Positions 12,453 through 22,222 of a stretch of 64,000 nucleotides of DNA are shown one piece after another (position 1 is the first letter of the stretch; every line of letters begins with the position of its first letter). Under the pieces are notes generated by a model that had not been told where the DNA came from, made no database searches, and worked only from the letters and a program-made list of their open reading frames with translations. Source of the DNA: Epiperipatus broadwayi (lineage: Eukaryota; Onychophora; Udeonychophora; Euonychophora; Peripatidae). A program made the position numbers and the translations under genes. Location of the stretch: assembly GCA_028023455.1 (NCBI GenBank), contig JAQFVV010012416.1, positions 979,001 through 1,043,000 on the forward strand. Direction: 5' to 3'.

Positions 12453-12466
12453 ATGATGCAATTATT

Positions 12467-12574
12467 CATCAAGCATTGTTAGCCAAACTCATCACAGTTG
12501 CCTTGCAAGCAAGTAGTTGGTTGCAGACAGTTGTGGGTTCGCTTCCCATGCGATGCTATGACATGAAAAAAAAA
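12467..12574 (+). mobile_element. tRNA-derived SINE with 14-bp TSD
   Basis: Flanked by ATGATGCAATTATT at 12453-12466 and 12575-12588. The body is about 108 bp: a degenerate A-box region (GTTAGCCAAACTCATC), an anticodon-arm remnant (TTGCCTTGCAAGCAAG), an intact-looking B box (GGGTTCGCTTCCC), GATGCTATGACATG and an A tail. It is almost nothing but a tRNA-like head plus tail. An exact TSD and A tail mean LINE-type retroposition. Confidence 0.88.
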
Positions 12575-12639
12575 ATGATGCAATTATTATGGATATTCAA
12601 GTGAACATGGGGGGGGGGAGCTGCACTATAAATTATAGA

Positions 12640-13870
12640 TGCCATTCTTCTACAAGTTCTATTATAAGATCTATAGAAAACTTTGTATTCAAATCAATTA
12701 AAAGAACAAATTGGATTTTGAAAATGTTATAAATCGATAGATCATATTCAAGTATTAAGAAAAATTATAAAAATGGCCAATGAATTTGATTATGAAAAGG
12801 CATTTGGGTTTATAATTATTGCTGTGGTGATTAATATTTGAGGATATCAAAAATGCTGTCAAACTCTGAAAAAGATGTATCCAAACATTATAACTATGAT
12901 TAAATTATGGGGTGAAAAGATTACTTTTAATTGGTTTGCATCAGAGTCATTGTCTTGTCTAAAAAAAAATTTCAAACCAGATTTAATGAAATATTGGTGC
13001 CTATTTCATTTTTTGAAACTGAGTGCTTCTAGTCAGTGTCATTTATCGCTTATATGTGCCAGCAGTGTTTTGGGGCATTTTAAAATTCAAAATGGCTGCC
13101 GAGCGTGTACTATATCGGCACCGAAATATTTTGGGGGTTAAAAGCTACAGAAATAAAAATAGATTATTTAAATCATCTAGATTTTGAAAGATGAAATCGG
13201 TTTTTTTGCATGTGATACTTCTTAGCTTCAGGAAATATTTCAAGAACTATTAGATGAAAGCAAAAAAGTAGAAATTAAAAACAAATCTTAAAAAACCAAA
13301 AAGAATGTTTAACGGCTTTCAAGAACAACACACACAAAAAAAATCGATAATAGTGAATTAGAAGATGTTAACAATATATAAATATTTTGATCAGATTATT
13401 AATATAGGTAGAAACCTAATAGATGAAAGTAATCCTAGATCTAAACTTTGAGGAAGAACGGGAGAGGGGATTCGATATTAAAAAGATATTTCTATGGAAT
13501 TGTAAAGGAAGTTTTTAATAAATGCGTTTTACCTGCACTTAATTATGGATCTGAGACCAGGACACTTAATAGAAGAGCAACTCAGAAACTTCAGACAACA
13601 TAGCAAATTAAAAAAATGTATGTTGGAAGTAAGAGAGATCAAAACAAAAATTTTTTAAGTTGTACATGCAGTTAGAAGAGATAACAATAGATGCATAAAT
13701 GAACTTTCAATATCCATCCCAAAAGATTGAAAAAGAACCTAAATATGATAGGTGGATGGATAAGAGTTGTTTGCTGGAGTGAAATGGAGAAGTAAATCTA
13801 AGGATTGGAGAACTAAGAATGGACATGGAAAAAAAAACTTTATCTTGCAGTGGATTGATATTTGAAAATA
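12640..13870 (+). pseudogene. Degraded LINE reverse transcriptase
   Basis: Translated fragments in shifting frames match a non-LTR RT. Near 12700-12800 are ERTNWILKML-like and SIDHIQVLRKII followed by FDYEKAF (the FxDYxKAFD motif). Near 13200 is a DDIVLISE-like palm relic with EASGN. Near 13535-13600 is LPALNYGSETRTLNRRATQKLQ, and near 13830 is FILQWID, a typical family ending. No continuous frame survives. A stretch at about 12950-13160 of different character interrupts it. It resembles the RTE/craft type of LINE whose C-terminus is also seen at 24096. Confidence 0.65.
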
Positions 13871-13937
13871 ATGATTTATTCTTTTTTAAAAAAAAAAAAA
13901 AACCACAATACTTTTTTTGTTTAACTATTCATATATA

Positions 13938-13986
13938 GGGTATATGAGCACAGACTTTCACATGACCCACCACTCTCCACTCTGTT
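13938..13986. repeat. Family C' end fragment
   Basis: GGTATATGAGCACAGACTTT followed by CACATGACCCACCACTCTCC recurs at 37637-37680, at 37741-37790 (inverted) and at 46024-46075. It is the terminal segment of a foldback family related to family C. Confidence 0.6.
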
Positions 13987-13996
13987 AAAAGTATAT

Positions 13997-14055
13997 TTAT
14001 ATTGTCAAGCATTGGTGGTTCGCTTCCCAGCTGATGCTATGACACATAAGAAAAA
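13997..14055 (+). mobile_element. Internally deleted tRNA-SINE
   Basis: The SINE start (GTCAAGCATTGGTGG) joins directly to TTCGCTTCCCAGC and GATGCTATGACACAT. About 47 bp including the A box, anticodon arm and part of the B box are missing. AAAAGTATAT flanks it at 13987-13996 and 14056-14065. Confidence 0.7.
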
Positions 14056-15800
14056 AAAAGTATATATATAAAAAAAAATACCTTTTCTTCCGCAGTAGAT
14101 GATACTAGTTTTTTTTTACTGCTACAATGTGGCATCAGGAAATGTAAAATCATTATCTTTTCTTTTTTCTAATTGTTTGTTTTTGTTTTTTTTTAAAAAA
14201 AAGTCCAGTAGAGGTTAGTAATGTTGTAATGTAAACCTTTTAAAAGGGATTTATCAGAATAAGGAAAAAATACAAAAAATTAAAAATGATAATAAGTTGC
14301 ACGTAACTTATATAGATATTGTTATAAATGCATCTTATTTTCAGATTAAAACTGCTATTGAATTTTGACTATAGATGTAAAATGTAAAATATAAATCTCT
14401 TTAAGTAGTCTAACCTTCTCAAGATAACGGCTTTTCCAACAGCCTTTTAAAGGAGAACCGTAAAGAAGGTATTACTCACCAGGTCTGCCAAATGTTAGCT
14501 AGTAATGATTTTAATGGTTTTCCATCATTATTTCCCCTGTAGTTAAAAATATCTAAATATCCATTTCCTGAAATAAATTTTAAATGGCTAGTTAAATTAA
14601 CAATGGGCTAGCTGCTAAAAAAAATCCTACGTCCGTTTTGAACTGAAAAATTATATTTTACCCGGCCTAAAATCAAACCCCATTTTATGGGTGTGGCATG
14701 CAAATGTGCAACAACTATGCAGACGGCTTTTCATAGCGTTTAATAATTAGTGGTCAAATATATATTGCGTTATAACTTTTACTTACTTTTATATAATACT
14801 GTGAGGGTTGGATGGGGGGGGGGCATGAATTTAAAACAAAATTCTTGGCATTAAATTTTTATATTTATTCCTATTAAAAGTAAGCATTCCTAAGATTTAA
14901 ACAAAAATAGAAAGTAAATTAGCACTTCTAAGACCGTAGATAAAATATATATTTTATATTAAATTTGACTTTTCTAAATATATGGGACCAAAGTCAAATC
15001 AGTAGATAACATGAGTCGTCACTTTTATTAGAAAACCAGATGTTTAATCTGAAATTATATTTTATATACTAACTGGGATGTTTTAACACTGAGATGTAAA
15101 AGTAAAAAATGGTAAAGACAAACTTTAAATAGCCTATAGCAGGAACTGAGGTTTCTTCAACAATCCCTCACAGGCAAAAACACTAATAAAAATAGGAATT
15201 CTTACCAGGAGTTATTAATGACTAGGTAGTAGAAATTTTCCATCTTTGTTTTATCTCTAAGAATATCTAAAGACCCATTTATTAACAGGATAATCAGATG
15301 GTTTGGTGATGGTTTAGCTATCTTGAAAGAAAAAATCCAGTCTGTTGAAAATTTTTTTCTGAGTTTACCTAATCCAGCTTCAAACCCAGCTCATAGGCAT
15401 GGCAAGTAGTTATAAAACCATTACTTTTTGAGGATCTGTAATAATGTGGAAATTATGAATGTGTGTAATGAAGAATTTATTGTTAAAAATTTATGATTCT
15501 GAAACAATTAAGGTATTTAAAAGTTCTTTTAATATTAAGGGTAAATGGAAGGGAAGTGGAATTGCGGGTAATGTTTAGTTTAAATATGTTGTTGTTTTGT
15601 AATTCTTTACACTTAAGAAGTCTGCTTGTAGCAGTGACACCACTGGTAGTGTTTTAGAGGTGTTTTTTTTTGGGGAAGGGGGTAGTCTGGTTGAGTTGTG
15701 AATTTGGGGTAATTTTGATTATTTATTGACTATTTTAGCTATATACTTTTAAAGAATATATATGTATATTGTGATTATTCTAGAATGTATTCTTGCAATT
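14056..15800. repeat. Mostly unassigned; weak dispersed repeat at about 14470-14570 and 15190-15290
   Basis: Two stretches resemble each other and a third at about 25900-26010 (TTACCAGG or a variant, then TAATGACTAG, TTTTCCATC and AATATCTAAA). Alignment is loose. No coding potential is visible elsewhere. Confidence 0.3.
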
Positions 15801-15804
15801 TGTA

Positions 15805-15900
15805 TCATCATCATCATCATTTATCTGCCAAAAATCAGATCTGAAACATCAGTTTGACAACTTTCTTCAAGTCTTTTCGTTTTTCACTCTACTTTTTTTG
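15805..15900 (-). repeat. Possible LINE 3' end with (ATG)n tail
   Basis: On the minus strand a short sequence ends in GGCAGATAAATGATGATGATG, the trinucleotide-tail style of some LINE 3' ends. No protein similarity was confirmed. Confidence 0.3.
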
Positions 15901-16017
15901 TAACTTTCCCATTTTCTTTTATCTTATAACAGATCCTTCCAACATATTTTTCATAATTTCTCTACTTTTAATAAATATGTGTTTAATTTCTTTTTTTTTT
16001 CATTATATTTTTTTAAA

Positions 16018-16296
16018 AACAGGCAAAACTCACTATACATATTGCCACACACAGCAAGCTAGAGTAATCAATGGATGGATGCCAGAATGCTTGTGCATAA
16101 AATCTCCATCTAGTGCTTACTCATCCAATATCCCCAGACTAATTTCTGTCTTGTGGCCTTCATCAGTGAGGAGCCTTGCACAAGCCTTCTGGAATCCATC
16201 GACTACTCTAGCTTGCTGTGTGTGGCAATACGTTTAGTGAGTTTCGCCTGTTTTAATAACAATTATAAGCAAGCATAAGAAGTGGTGATCATGTGA
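16018..16296 (-). mobile_element. Family B hammerhead foldback element (279 bp) with 14-bp TSD
   Basis: TATATTTTTTTAAA occurs at 16004-16017 and 16297-16310. Inside, terminal arms of about 75-80 bp (CACACACAGCAAGCTAGAGT and its complement near 16215) flank a central hammerhead-like motif. The right end extends past the arm with TGATCATGTGATATA, the same end seen near 32290 and 46770. The plus-strand 127-codon open frame crossing it is a by-product of the palindrome. Confidence 0.75.
16131..16172 (-). ncRNA. Hammerhead-like motif, family B
   Basis: Minus strand: TCCTCA pairs with TGGGGA (stem I, 6 bp with one G-U). CTGATGA (16166-16160) and GAAA (16146-16143) are intact. Stem II GGC/GAC is imperfect, closed by an A/A mismatch, and the segment after GAAA reads TTAGTC (consensus CTAGTC), so stem III is weakened. 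Probably decayed. Confidence 0.5.
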
Positions 16297-16310
16297 TATA
16301 TTTTTTTAAA

Positions 16311-16592
16311 TAAATAATTGTCAATATTTTCACATTGATAACCAATTCTTCCAATGTATCTTTTTTATTCTTTTCCAAATTTACATCTCAAAAGTATCCA
16401 ATCTTTTTTCTCCATATTGCTAATTGACACATCTCCATTCCATATAAGCTGCACTAATAATAAATCTTTCTCAAGATTCTTTCTTAACTCTAATCAACTT
16501 TTCTACCAAACATTTATTTAGCTATTGCAATAGTCACTCCAATATTTTTATAGCCATACCTTTAATTTATATTATTTGGTATGCCCCTGTCA
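16311..16592. other. Unassigned DNA upstream of LTR element
   Basis: No supported gene or repeat. Confidence 0.35.
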
Positions 16593-16759
16593 TGTTATGG
16601 CTAATACCTGTAGTTACAGACTGATAACTGGCAGCAACAATTGAGATTAGTGAGCGTCAACATCGCTCTTATGTTTGAGAATACTGGTAGTTAATAAAAG
16701 TTATTAGTTATATAAACTATGTATTTATTAATTTAGATATCACAACCAAGAACATAACA
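16593..16759 (+). repeat. 5' LTR (167 bp)
   Basis: Begins TGTTATG and ends CATAACA, a perfect 7-bp terminal inverted repeat. It contains AATAAAAG as a possible polyadenylation signal. It aligns with 19553-19747 along its length but lacks the short duplication found there. Confidence 0.9.
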
Positions 16760-16773
16760 TGGTGTCAGGAGTG
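16760..16773 (+). promoter_or_regulatory. Primer-binding site
   Basis: TGGTGTCAGGAGTG begins directly after the 5' LTR. It starts with TGG, as a site complementary to a tRNA 3' CCA end should, and resembles the leucine-tRNA type reported for other Ty3/gypsy elements. The tRNA identity was not checked. Confidence 0.75.
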
Positions 16774-16900
16774 TATTAATGTAATAATAATTAAAAAAAA
16801 ACAAAAATTTTAAGTCTATAAAACAGTGAGTATTTAAATATTGATAACAATAGTTTTTATAACAAATTTTTTTTTCATATCATATTTGCCAAAATACAAA

Positions 16901-17620
16901 ATGGCATCACAATTTGATTGTTTTTATAATATCGAACCACTATCCATGGAAGGAAATATGTCAGTTAAATAGACTGAATGGAAAGAATTATTCCTAAATT
17001 TCCTAGAGGCAACAGAAAGTGATAAGAAATTAGATAAAGTAAAATTAGGAATATTATGTCATCTCATTGGAAAAGAATTGAGAGATGTATTAACAACATT
17101 AGACAACATGAACCTGGAAAATAAAACAAAATTACTACCTGTATTAAACCAAATGGATAAATATTTCAACACAATGAAAATAACATTATATGACAGAATA
17201 AAAGCATATACAATGAAGCCACATGAGAGAGAATCAATTGATCACTTTCTTATTCACTTAAAATTAGTAGTTGAAAAGGCTGACTTTGGGTATCAAAAAC
17301 AAAATATCCTCTGATATAAAATTATAGTAGTCCAAAAAGGAGAAGATTATTTGAAAAAGAGAATATTACACTATAAAAAGCACTGGAAATAATATGTGGA
17401 CACGAAACTAGAAGACTCAAAAATGAATTATTGGGAAAGTCTGAATTATGTATTAACATAATAGTGAAAAATACAACAACAAACATATGAAATTGTCAAA
17501 AGTGCAACCATAATCACCCAAAATATAAGTGTCCCGCATTTGGAAAAAATGCTATAATTGTGGAAAGTTAATCCACTTTGCCAATAATTGCCATATGAGA
17601 AGCTACGACCATAAAATTTT
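16901..17620 (+). pseudogene. gag: gag of Ty3/gypsy element
   Basis: The ATG at 16901 opens MASQFDCFYN; a TAG stop lies near 16968, then the frame continues through EWKELFLNFLEATESDKKL and LGILCHLIGKELRDVL (capsid-like) to about 17314. Two CCHC zinc-knuckle units follow in different frames: CQKCNHNHPKYKC near 17480-17530 and CYNCGKLIHFANNC (CX2CX4HX4C) from about 17550. The knuckles bind element RNA during packaging in the family. At least one stop and two frameshifts make the copy non-functional. Confidence 0.8.
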
Positions 17621-17779
17621 AAAAACACAAAAACACTCAAACACAAAGTATCATAAAAATATGAATAGAAATGTACATTATGTGCACGAAGTACGTGATA
17701 CTAAGATATTGGATTCATCATATACCAATGATGTTGAAAATACAATTGCAAACATCAGACATGTAGACTCAACTCATTT

Positions 17780-18070
17780 GTTTAATGGCTGGTGTAAACA
17801 GATTTTATTAGACAACAATAAAGTAAAAATAAAAATAGACACAGGAGCCAATGTAAACATTATATCTAAAAAAGTGCTTAATACTATTCATCCACAAACA
17901 ATAATATACAAAACAAAGAAGTAATTACACACTTTTGGATGAATCATTTCTCACCCAAATATAAAAAGCAAAACTTCAATGCAAAATAAACAAAGATGTG
18001 CATAATTTATGTTTTATAATAATAAAAGAAGATGAACCAACACTTCTTAGTGGCAATGATTGTGAGTTAC
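17780..18070 (+). pseudogene. pol: Aspartic protease region (pol)
   Basis: The open frame that begins at the second zinc knuckle continues into KIKIDTGANVNIISKKVL, with the catalytic DTGA at 17838-17849. A stop at about 17922 follows; the next frame carries EDEPTLLSGNDCELLGLI, as expected at the C-terminal end of retropepsin in this element type. A Lys/Asn-rich low-complexity stretch follows where RT should begin. Confidence 0.8.
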
Positions 18071-18229
18071 TAGGTTTAATTAAACACAACAAAATTACAG
18101 TCCAAAAAATAATGATGAAAAATAACAAAAGTAAAAATGATCAAAATATATCCAAAGATAAAATAACAAAGAGTAGAAAAGATAATAAAAGTAAAATACA
18201 CACTGCAAACAAAACTGTCAGTACCTGGG

Positions 18230-19340
18230 ACAGTGACTTAAAGAGAACTTATCCTTTAGATGTGGAAGTGTCAGAATTAATTAAACACATATGCAATGGA
18301 TGGTCAGAACATATGTACAATGTACCTCCAATTTTGCAAAAATTCTGGCAAAATTGCTACAAATTCATGCTGAATCATGGATTACTACAACATGAAAGAA
18401 AATTATTTATATCTACATCACTATGACCCCAAATAATCAGCTTGCTACATGAGTACCATTTGTGAATTAAGAAGCTGAAATCCAGAGCAAGACAATCATT
18501 TTATTGGTTAAATATTAACAAAGATATTGAATCATTAGTGGATAACTGCCCAATATGTGCTACATATAAGCCAGCTCTACCAAAAGAACCACTGTTACCA
18601 CATATTGTGCCAACAAGACCATGGAAGAAGATTGGTGCTGATTTATTTGAATTTGGCAATGATACTTACTTACTCCTAGTAGATTGTTTCTCTAAATACC
18701 CAGAGGTACTTTGCATAACTGACAAAACTGCTACTTCAGTAATAAAGCTATGCAAAACAATATTTGCACGCTTTGGCATACCAGATGAGGTAATGACAGA
18801 TACCATGATGTTTGTTTCATTCTTATTACACAAATTTGCAAAGGAGTGGTGTTTTAGAGTGACCACATCAAGACCTCACTATCCACATTCTAATGGACTT
18901 GTGGAACAAAATGTTCAAACTATAAAGCAATTATTTCACAATGCTTATCAATCTGGAAATGACCCAGAATTAACCTTACTTGAATTTAGAAATATACCAA
19001 TAAGTGGGATGAAGATTACTCCATTACAGCTACTAATGTCTAGAACACTTAAAACAAAATTACCATCCTTTTTAAAACAGCTCATATCTCCACCTGCACA
19101 AAAGGCCTGTAGATGCTTAATACAGAGGCAAACTCAGCAGAAAAGTTTCTATGAAAAGACAGCCAAGATATCTCCATCCAAGAAAATTGACAAACCGAGA
19201 TGAGTATATGATGGGACCAGATGGAAGAAGTGTAAAATTCTTGAAAAAACTCCTGAGCCAAAATCATATTGCATTTTGACTGAGACTGGTTCTATTCTTT
19301 GTCAAACCAAGACACATCTATGGAATACAGCTGAAAGATT
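18230..19340 (+). pseudogene. pol: Integrase (pol C-terminus)
   Basis: A pre-integrase segment (LDVEVSELIKHICNGWSEHMYNVPP) leads to the zinc-binding HEYH (near 18448) and CPIC (18547-18558), with one stop in between. The catalytic core has Asp at 18640-18642 (GADLFEF), Asp in TDTMMF (residue 88 of the frame from 18538) and Glu in NGLVEQ (residue 123). TDTMMF replaces the usual SDNGPQF and is one residue short, so the last two catalytic residues are 35 apart rather than 36. After a stop at about 19201 another frame carries the C-terminal DNA-binding part (TRWKKCKILEKTPEPKSY, then HLWNTAERF). The element's last coding motif, RRPPVYLKDYV, appears near 19493-19530. Integrase inserts element cDNA; this copy is not functional. 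Confidence 0.88.
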
Positions 19341-19552
19341 CATAACAACTCCACAGACACAAGAACAGATGAGGAGACACAGTTGCCCATAATTGAGACA
19401 GAAAAATCACCACCATCAACATTAAGTGACAATGGCACAGTGACAAGGAGAATACCAGTCGAACGTTCTGAGAAAAAAATTGAACAGAAAAAGAAGGCCT
19501 CCAGTATATTTAAAAGACTATGTGTACAAATTTTAAAAAAATTGAATTATCA

Positions 19553-19747
19553 TGTTATGGCTAATACTTGTAATTATGGACTGACACCTAGCGGCAACAA
19601 CTGAGATTAGTCCTAGCAGCGGCAACTGAGATTAGTGAGTGTGCAACATCGCTCTAGGGTTCGAGAACACTGGTAGTTAATAAAAGTTGTTAGTTATACA
19701 AACTGTATGTATTTATTAATTTAGATATCATGACCAAGAACATAACA
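19553..19747 (+). repeat. 3' LTR (195 bp)
   Basis: Same ends as the 5' LTR (TGTTATG...CATAACA). It is 28 bp longer, mainly because CGGCAAC...GAGATTAG occurs twice in tandem. Roughly one site in ten differs from the 5' LTR by eye, implying long residence. Confidence 0.9.
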
Positions 19748-20272
19748 GACCATCACTGAATCTCTTTAAGAAAATATGGAATCTAGACTAGCCATTATTT
19801 TAAGGCAAGATGAGATATAACAAGTGCAGTGGTAGAATGTTAAGCATCAAAGCACAAAATGGCATTTCCAGTTCTCAAGCATTACATGACTCCCAAGTAA
19901 CTAATTATGTGATTATTTTATTTACTTGGTTTTAGTATAGTGATGGACTACTGATCTCAAAAGCTAAGAACTGTGGAAATTGACATTATTTTATTTTATT
20001 TTTGGATTATTTTATCATCTTCCATTACAAATTTCATTAATTCTATCTACTTAATATTTTGATTTCTCTCAATATCTGATAAATACTGCTCATTCTCATC
20101 AAAACATCCCTGATTTAACAATTCATCTAAATATCTATTAATCAAAGCATGAGCTTGACATAATGTCTATCTTTAATGCGTCCTTATATCTATATCTTCT
20201 AGTGTAATCTCTTATTTCATTCCTTATTTTTATTTTTTTTTCTTTAAAAAAAGTAATACTGCAAAATTAGGC

Positions 20273-20369
20273 GAACGTTGGTGGCCGAGTGGTCAGCACA
20301 GCTGCCTTATAAGCAGTTGTCCCGGGTTCGCTTCCCGGCCGATGCTTTCGACACATGGAAAAAAAAAAA
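20273..20369 (+). mobile_element. tRNA-derived SINE, best-preserved tRNA fold
   Basis: The A box TGGCCGAGTGG matches consensus and the B box reads GGTTCGCTTCC. The acceptor ends (ACGTTGG and CCGATGC), a five-pair anticodon stem (GCTGC/GCAGT, loop CTTATAA) and a five-pair T stem (CCGGG/CCCGG) can all be drawn. It ends in an A-rich tail. No clear TSD was found. A functional tRNA gene is unlikely, given the mismatch at the first acceptor pair and the many A-tailed relatives nearby. Confidence 0.8.
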
Positions 20370-20917
20370 TAAATAATAAAACAAATTGCATATACACTTC
20401 TAATATCTCATATCTTTTTTAAAGACCCAAACTGCTCTTCAGACATTACTACAGCTGAGGGGTTTTAAATATGTCTTTCAATACTTTCACCAACACATGA
20501 GATTAAATTTATTGTTATAAAATCTTTATAGCATTAGCCTTTGTTTCAAAGAAATCGTAAAAAAAAAAAAAAATCTATTCAATAAATTTAATAATCTTTT
20601 TCACTCTTTTTTAATCCTTCTTCAAAAAAAACCTCCAACATTAGTCAAATACTCTTTAAAAAAAATCGATGAAACAAACATTGATGAGTTCAAGAACTCC
20701 TATTTATTGCAATTGCACTTCTGATATGTCTACATTCCTATTACAGCAATTGTATTTCTGATATCTCTACCTTTTTCAAATCCAAACTGCTCTTCAGATA
20801 TTAGTACAACCAAGCTGTTATAAGTATGTCTTTCAATATTTTCACTAATATATGTGATTATTGTTATAAAATTCTTTAAAGCGTAGCCTTTGTTCCAAAG
20901 TAATTGTAAAAAAAAAA

Positions 20918-21017
20918 GACGGTCGAGTGGTCAGCACAGCTGCCTTACAAGCAATTGTTTCGGGTTCGCGGGTTCGCTTCCTGGCCGATGCTTTGACACG
21001 TGAAAAAAAAAAAAAAA
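20918..21017 (+). mobile_element. tRNA-derived SINE with duplicated B-box segment
   Basis: GTCGAGTGGTCAGCACAGC through GGCCGATGCTTTGACACG and a poly-A tail. The B-box region contains a small tandem duplication (CGGGTTCG twice). The first A-box bases are altered. Confidence 0.8.
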
Positions 21018-21365
21018 CCAATTCTTTTAGACCTCTCTCTTACCACTCTAGCTTTCAATAATTCAAATGAAATATTGATGTTCTCTTTTCATTTTTTTTG
21101 TTTCATTTACAGCTTTTATAACTTTATTGTCTATTGTTGCACATCTTAATTTGTCCGCATCTATCTTTTTATTTTCCATTATAGCAGGACTTATTTTGTT
21201 CATACCTATCTCTTTTCCCTATTCTTTTAACCAAAATGGCAGCTTATTATATCTATTAATAGTTCATTTATGTATTCTATCTATCTTTTTGGTGTTTTGA
21301 TCTTCTCTCTATTAATAACTTGGAATTTTTTGCATCAATTCTTTTATTCCTGAAACACTACATTT

Positions 21366-21458
21366 ATATATATATATCAAATGCATTGACCGGGAAGCGA
21401 ACCCGGGTCAGTTGCTTGGAAGGCAGCTATGCTAACCGCTAGGCCACCAACGCCTGAG
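21366..21458 (-). mobile_element. tRNA-derived SINE with TSD
   Basis: GAAACACTACATTT (21352-21365) and GAAACACTGCATTT (21459-21472) flank it, with one mismatch. On the minus strand it has TGGCCTAGCGG (A box) and GGGTTCGCTTCCCGG (B box). Confidence 0.85.
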
Positions 21459-21636
21459 GAAACACTGCATTTTCCCACTCAAATTGTTTTATTTTATTAT
21501 AAATTAAATGCTGAACATTAAAACTATTAGCCTTTTTTGCCTTGCGTGCTTTAAAGTAGAGGCAGAGAGTCCGATGTGGGAGTGCTCCAGGATAGATTCT
21601 TTTATATATATAGTTTGTTTCTATTAAATTCTTTTA

Positions 21637-21865
21637 TATATAATTAGAGGAATTTGAACTCAGGATTTTTCAGTACATTTATTCTTCACTTCATATCAAG
21701 CAACTGACACACGTGAAAAAAATGCATGTTCCCCAATATACGTATTTTGTGGTAAACGAACACTCATCAGTTTGACCAGATCATAATCTACCACACAAAT
21801 ATGCATCCAATCAGTATTCAGTTTAAATTAAGATAGCAATTCCTCAAACTATTCAGTATAAGCAA
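21637..21865 (-). mobile_element. Family C hammerhead element (229 bp) with 14-bp TSD
   Basis: ATTAAATTCTTTTA at 21623-21636 and 21866-21879. It is a single minus-oriented copy with the family end TTTGAACTCAGG near 21653 and a degenerate hammerhead at 21727-21790 (CTGATGA intact, stem II reduced to GTG/CAC, GAAA mutated to AAAA, then TACGTATATTGG). This copy fixes both ends of family C. Confidence 0.7.
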
Positions 21866-22101
21866 ATTAAATTCTTTTACTTATCACATTTTTTAAACTT
21901 TATCATTTCCACGTTCATTTTAATTCAATGTTAATTTTTTTAATGAATATTTTATCTACTTTTGCACTTCACTTTTTAATTGTTTATTTTCTCTTTTCTA
22001 CCATTTCAATAATTATTGTTCTTATTATAAGACAATTTTATGACTGTGTTGCTATTTGCTTTTAAGAAGTTCTACTGTTCATTGGAATGTACATTATTTT
22101 T

Positions 22102-22204
22102 CCATTTTTTTTTTTCATATGTCAAATGCGTTGACCGGAAAGTGAACCCGGGCTAGATGCTTGGAAGGCAGCTATGCTAACCACTAGGCCACCAACACTT
22201 GACA
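22102..22204 (-). mobile_element. tRNA-derived SINE with 18-bp TSD
   Basis: GGAATGTACATTATTTTT (22084-22101) and GGAATGTCCATTATTTTT (22205-22222), one mismatch. On the minus strand the A box is TGGCCTAGTGG and the B-box region is GGGTTCACTTTCCGG, slightly decayed. Confidence 0.85.
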
Positions 22205-22222
22205 GGAATGTCCATTATTTTT

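Larger units (their letters stand above)
16593..19747 (+). mobile_element. Internally deleted Ty3/gypsy LTR retrotransposon (about 3.16 kb)
   Basis: Order: 5' LTR, primer-binding site, gag, protease, integrase, 3' LTR. The reverse transcriptase and RNase H of a complete element are missing between the protease (ending near 18070) and the integrase-proximal region (from about 18230). No YxDD motif occurs in between. Gag, protease and integrase are each broken by stops or frameshifts. Possible 5-bp flanks (TGTCA and GACCA) do not match, so there is no intact TSD. The LTRs differ by an indel and many substitutions, so the insertion is old. It could only move by borrowing proteins. Confidence 0.9.
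19748..21350 (-). pseudogene. Decayed LINE relic (antisense), with a local duplication
   Basis: On the minus strand, 20572-20404 gives CYKDFITINLISCVGESIERHI followed by SEEQFGS, which looks like an RT segment before the QFGFR motif. About 165 bp here (20404-20572) recurs degenerately at 20757-20918, so the relic carries a local duplication. No continuous frame survives. SINEs at 20273 and 20918 sit in it. Confidence 0.35.

Noticed and set aside
15854-16237. 127-codon open frame
   Set aside because: It runs through the family B foldback element and its TSD; the apparent peptide symmetry comes from the inverted repeat.
17446-17646. Minus-strand open frame
   Set aside because: Antisense shadow of the gag zinc-knuckle region.
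16593-19747. Intact retrovirus-like element
   Set aside because: No RT, no envelope frame, several stops and frameshifts, diverged LTRs.
20273-20347. Functional tRNA gene
   Set aside because: Foldable as a tRNA, but the first acceptor pair is mismatched, the anticodon loop varies between copies, and A-tailed, TSD-flanked relatives show it is a SINE.
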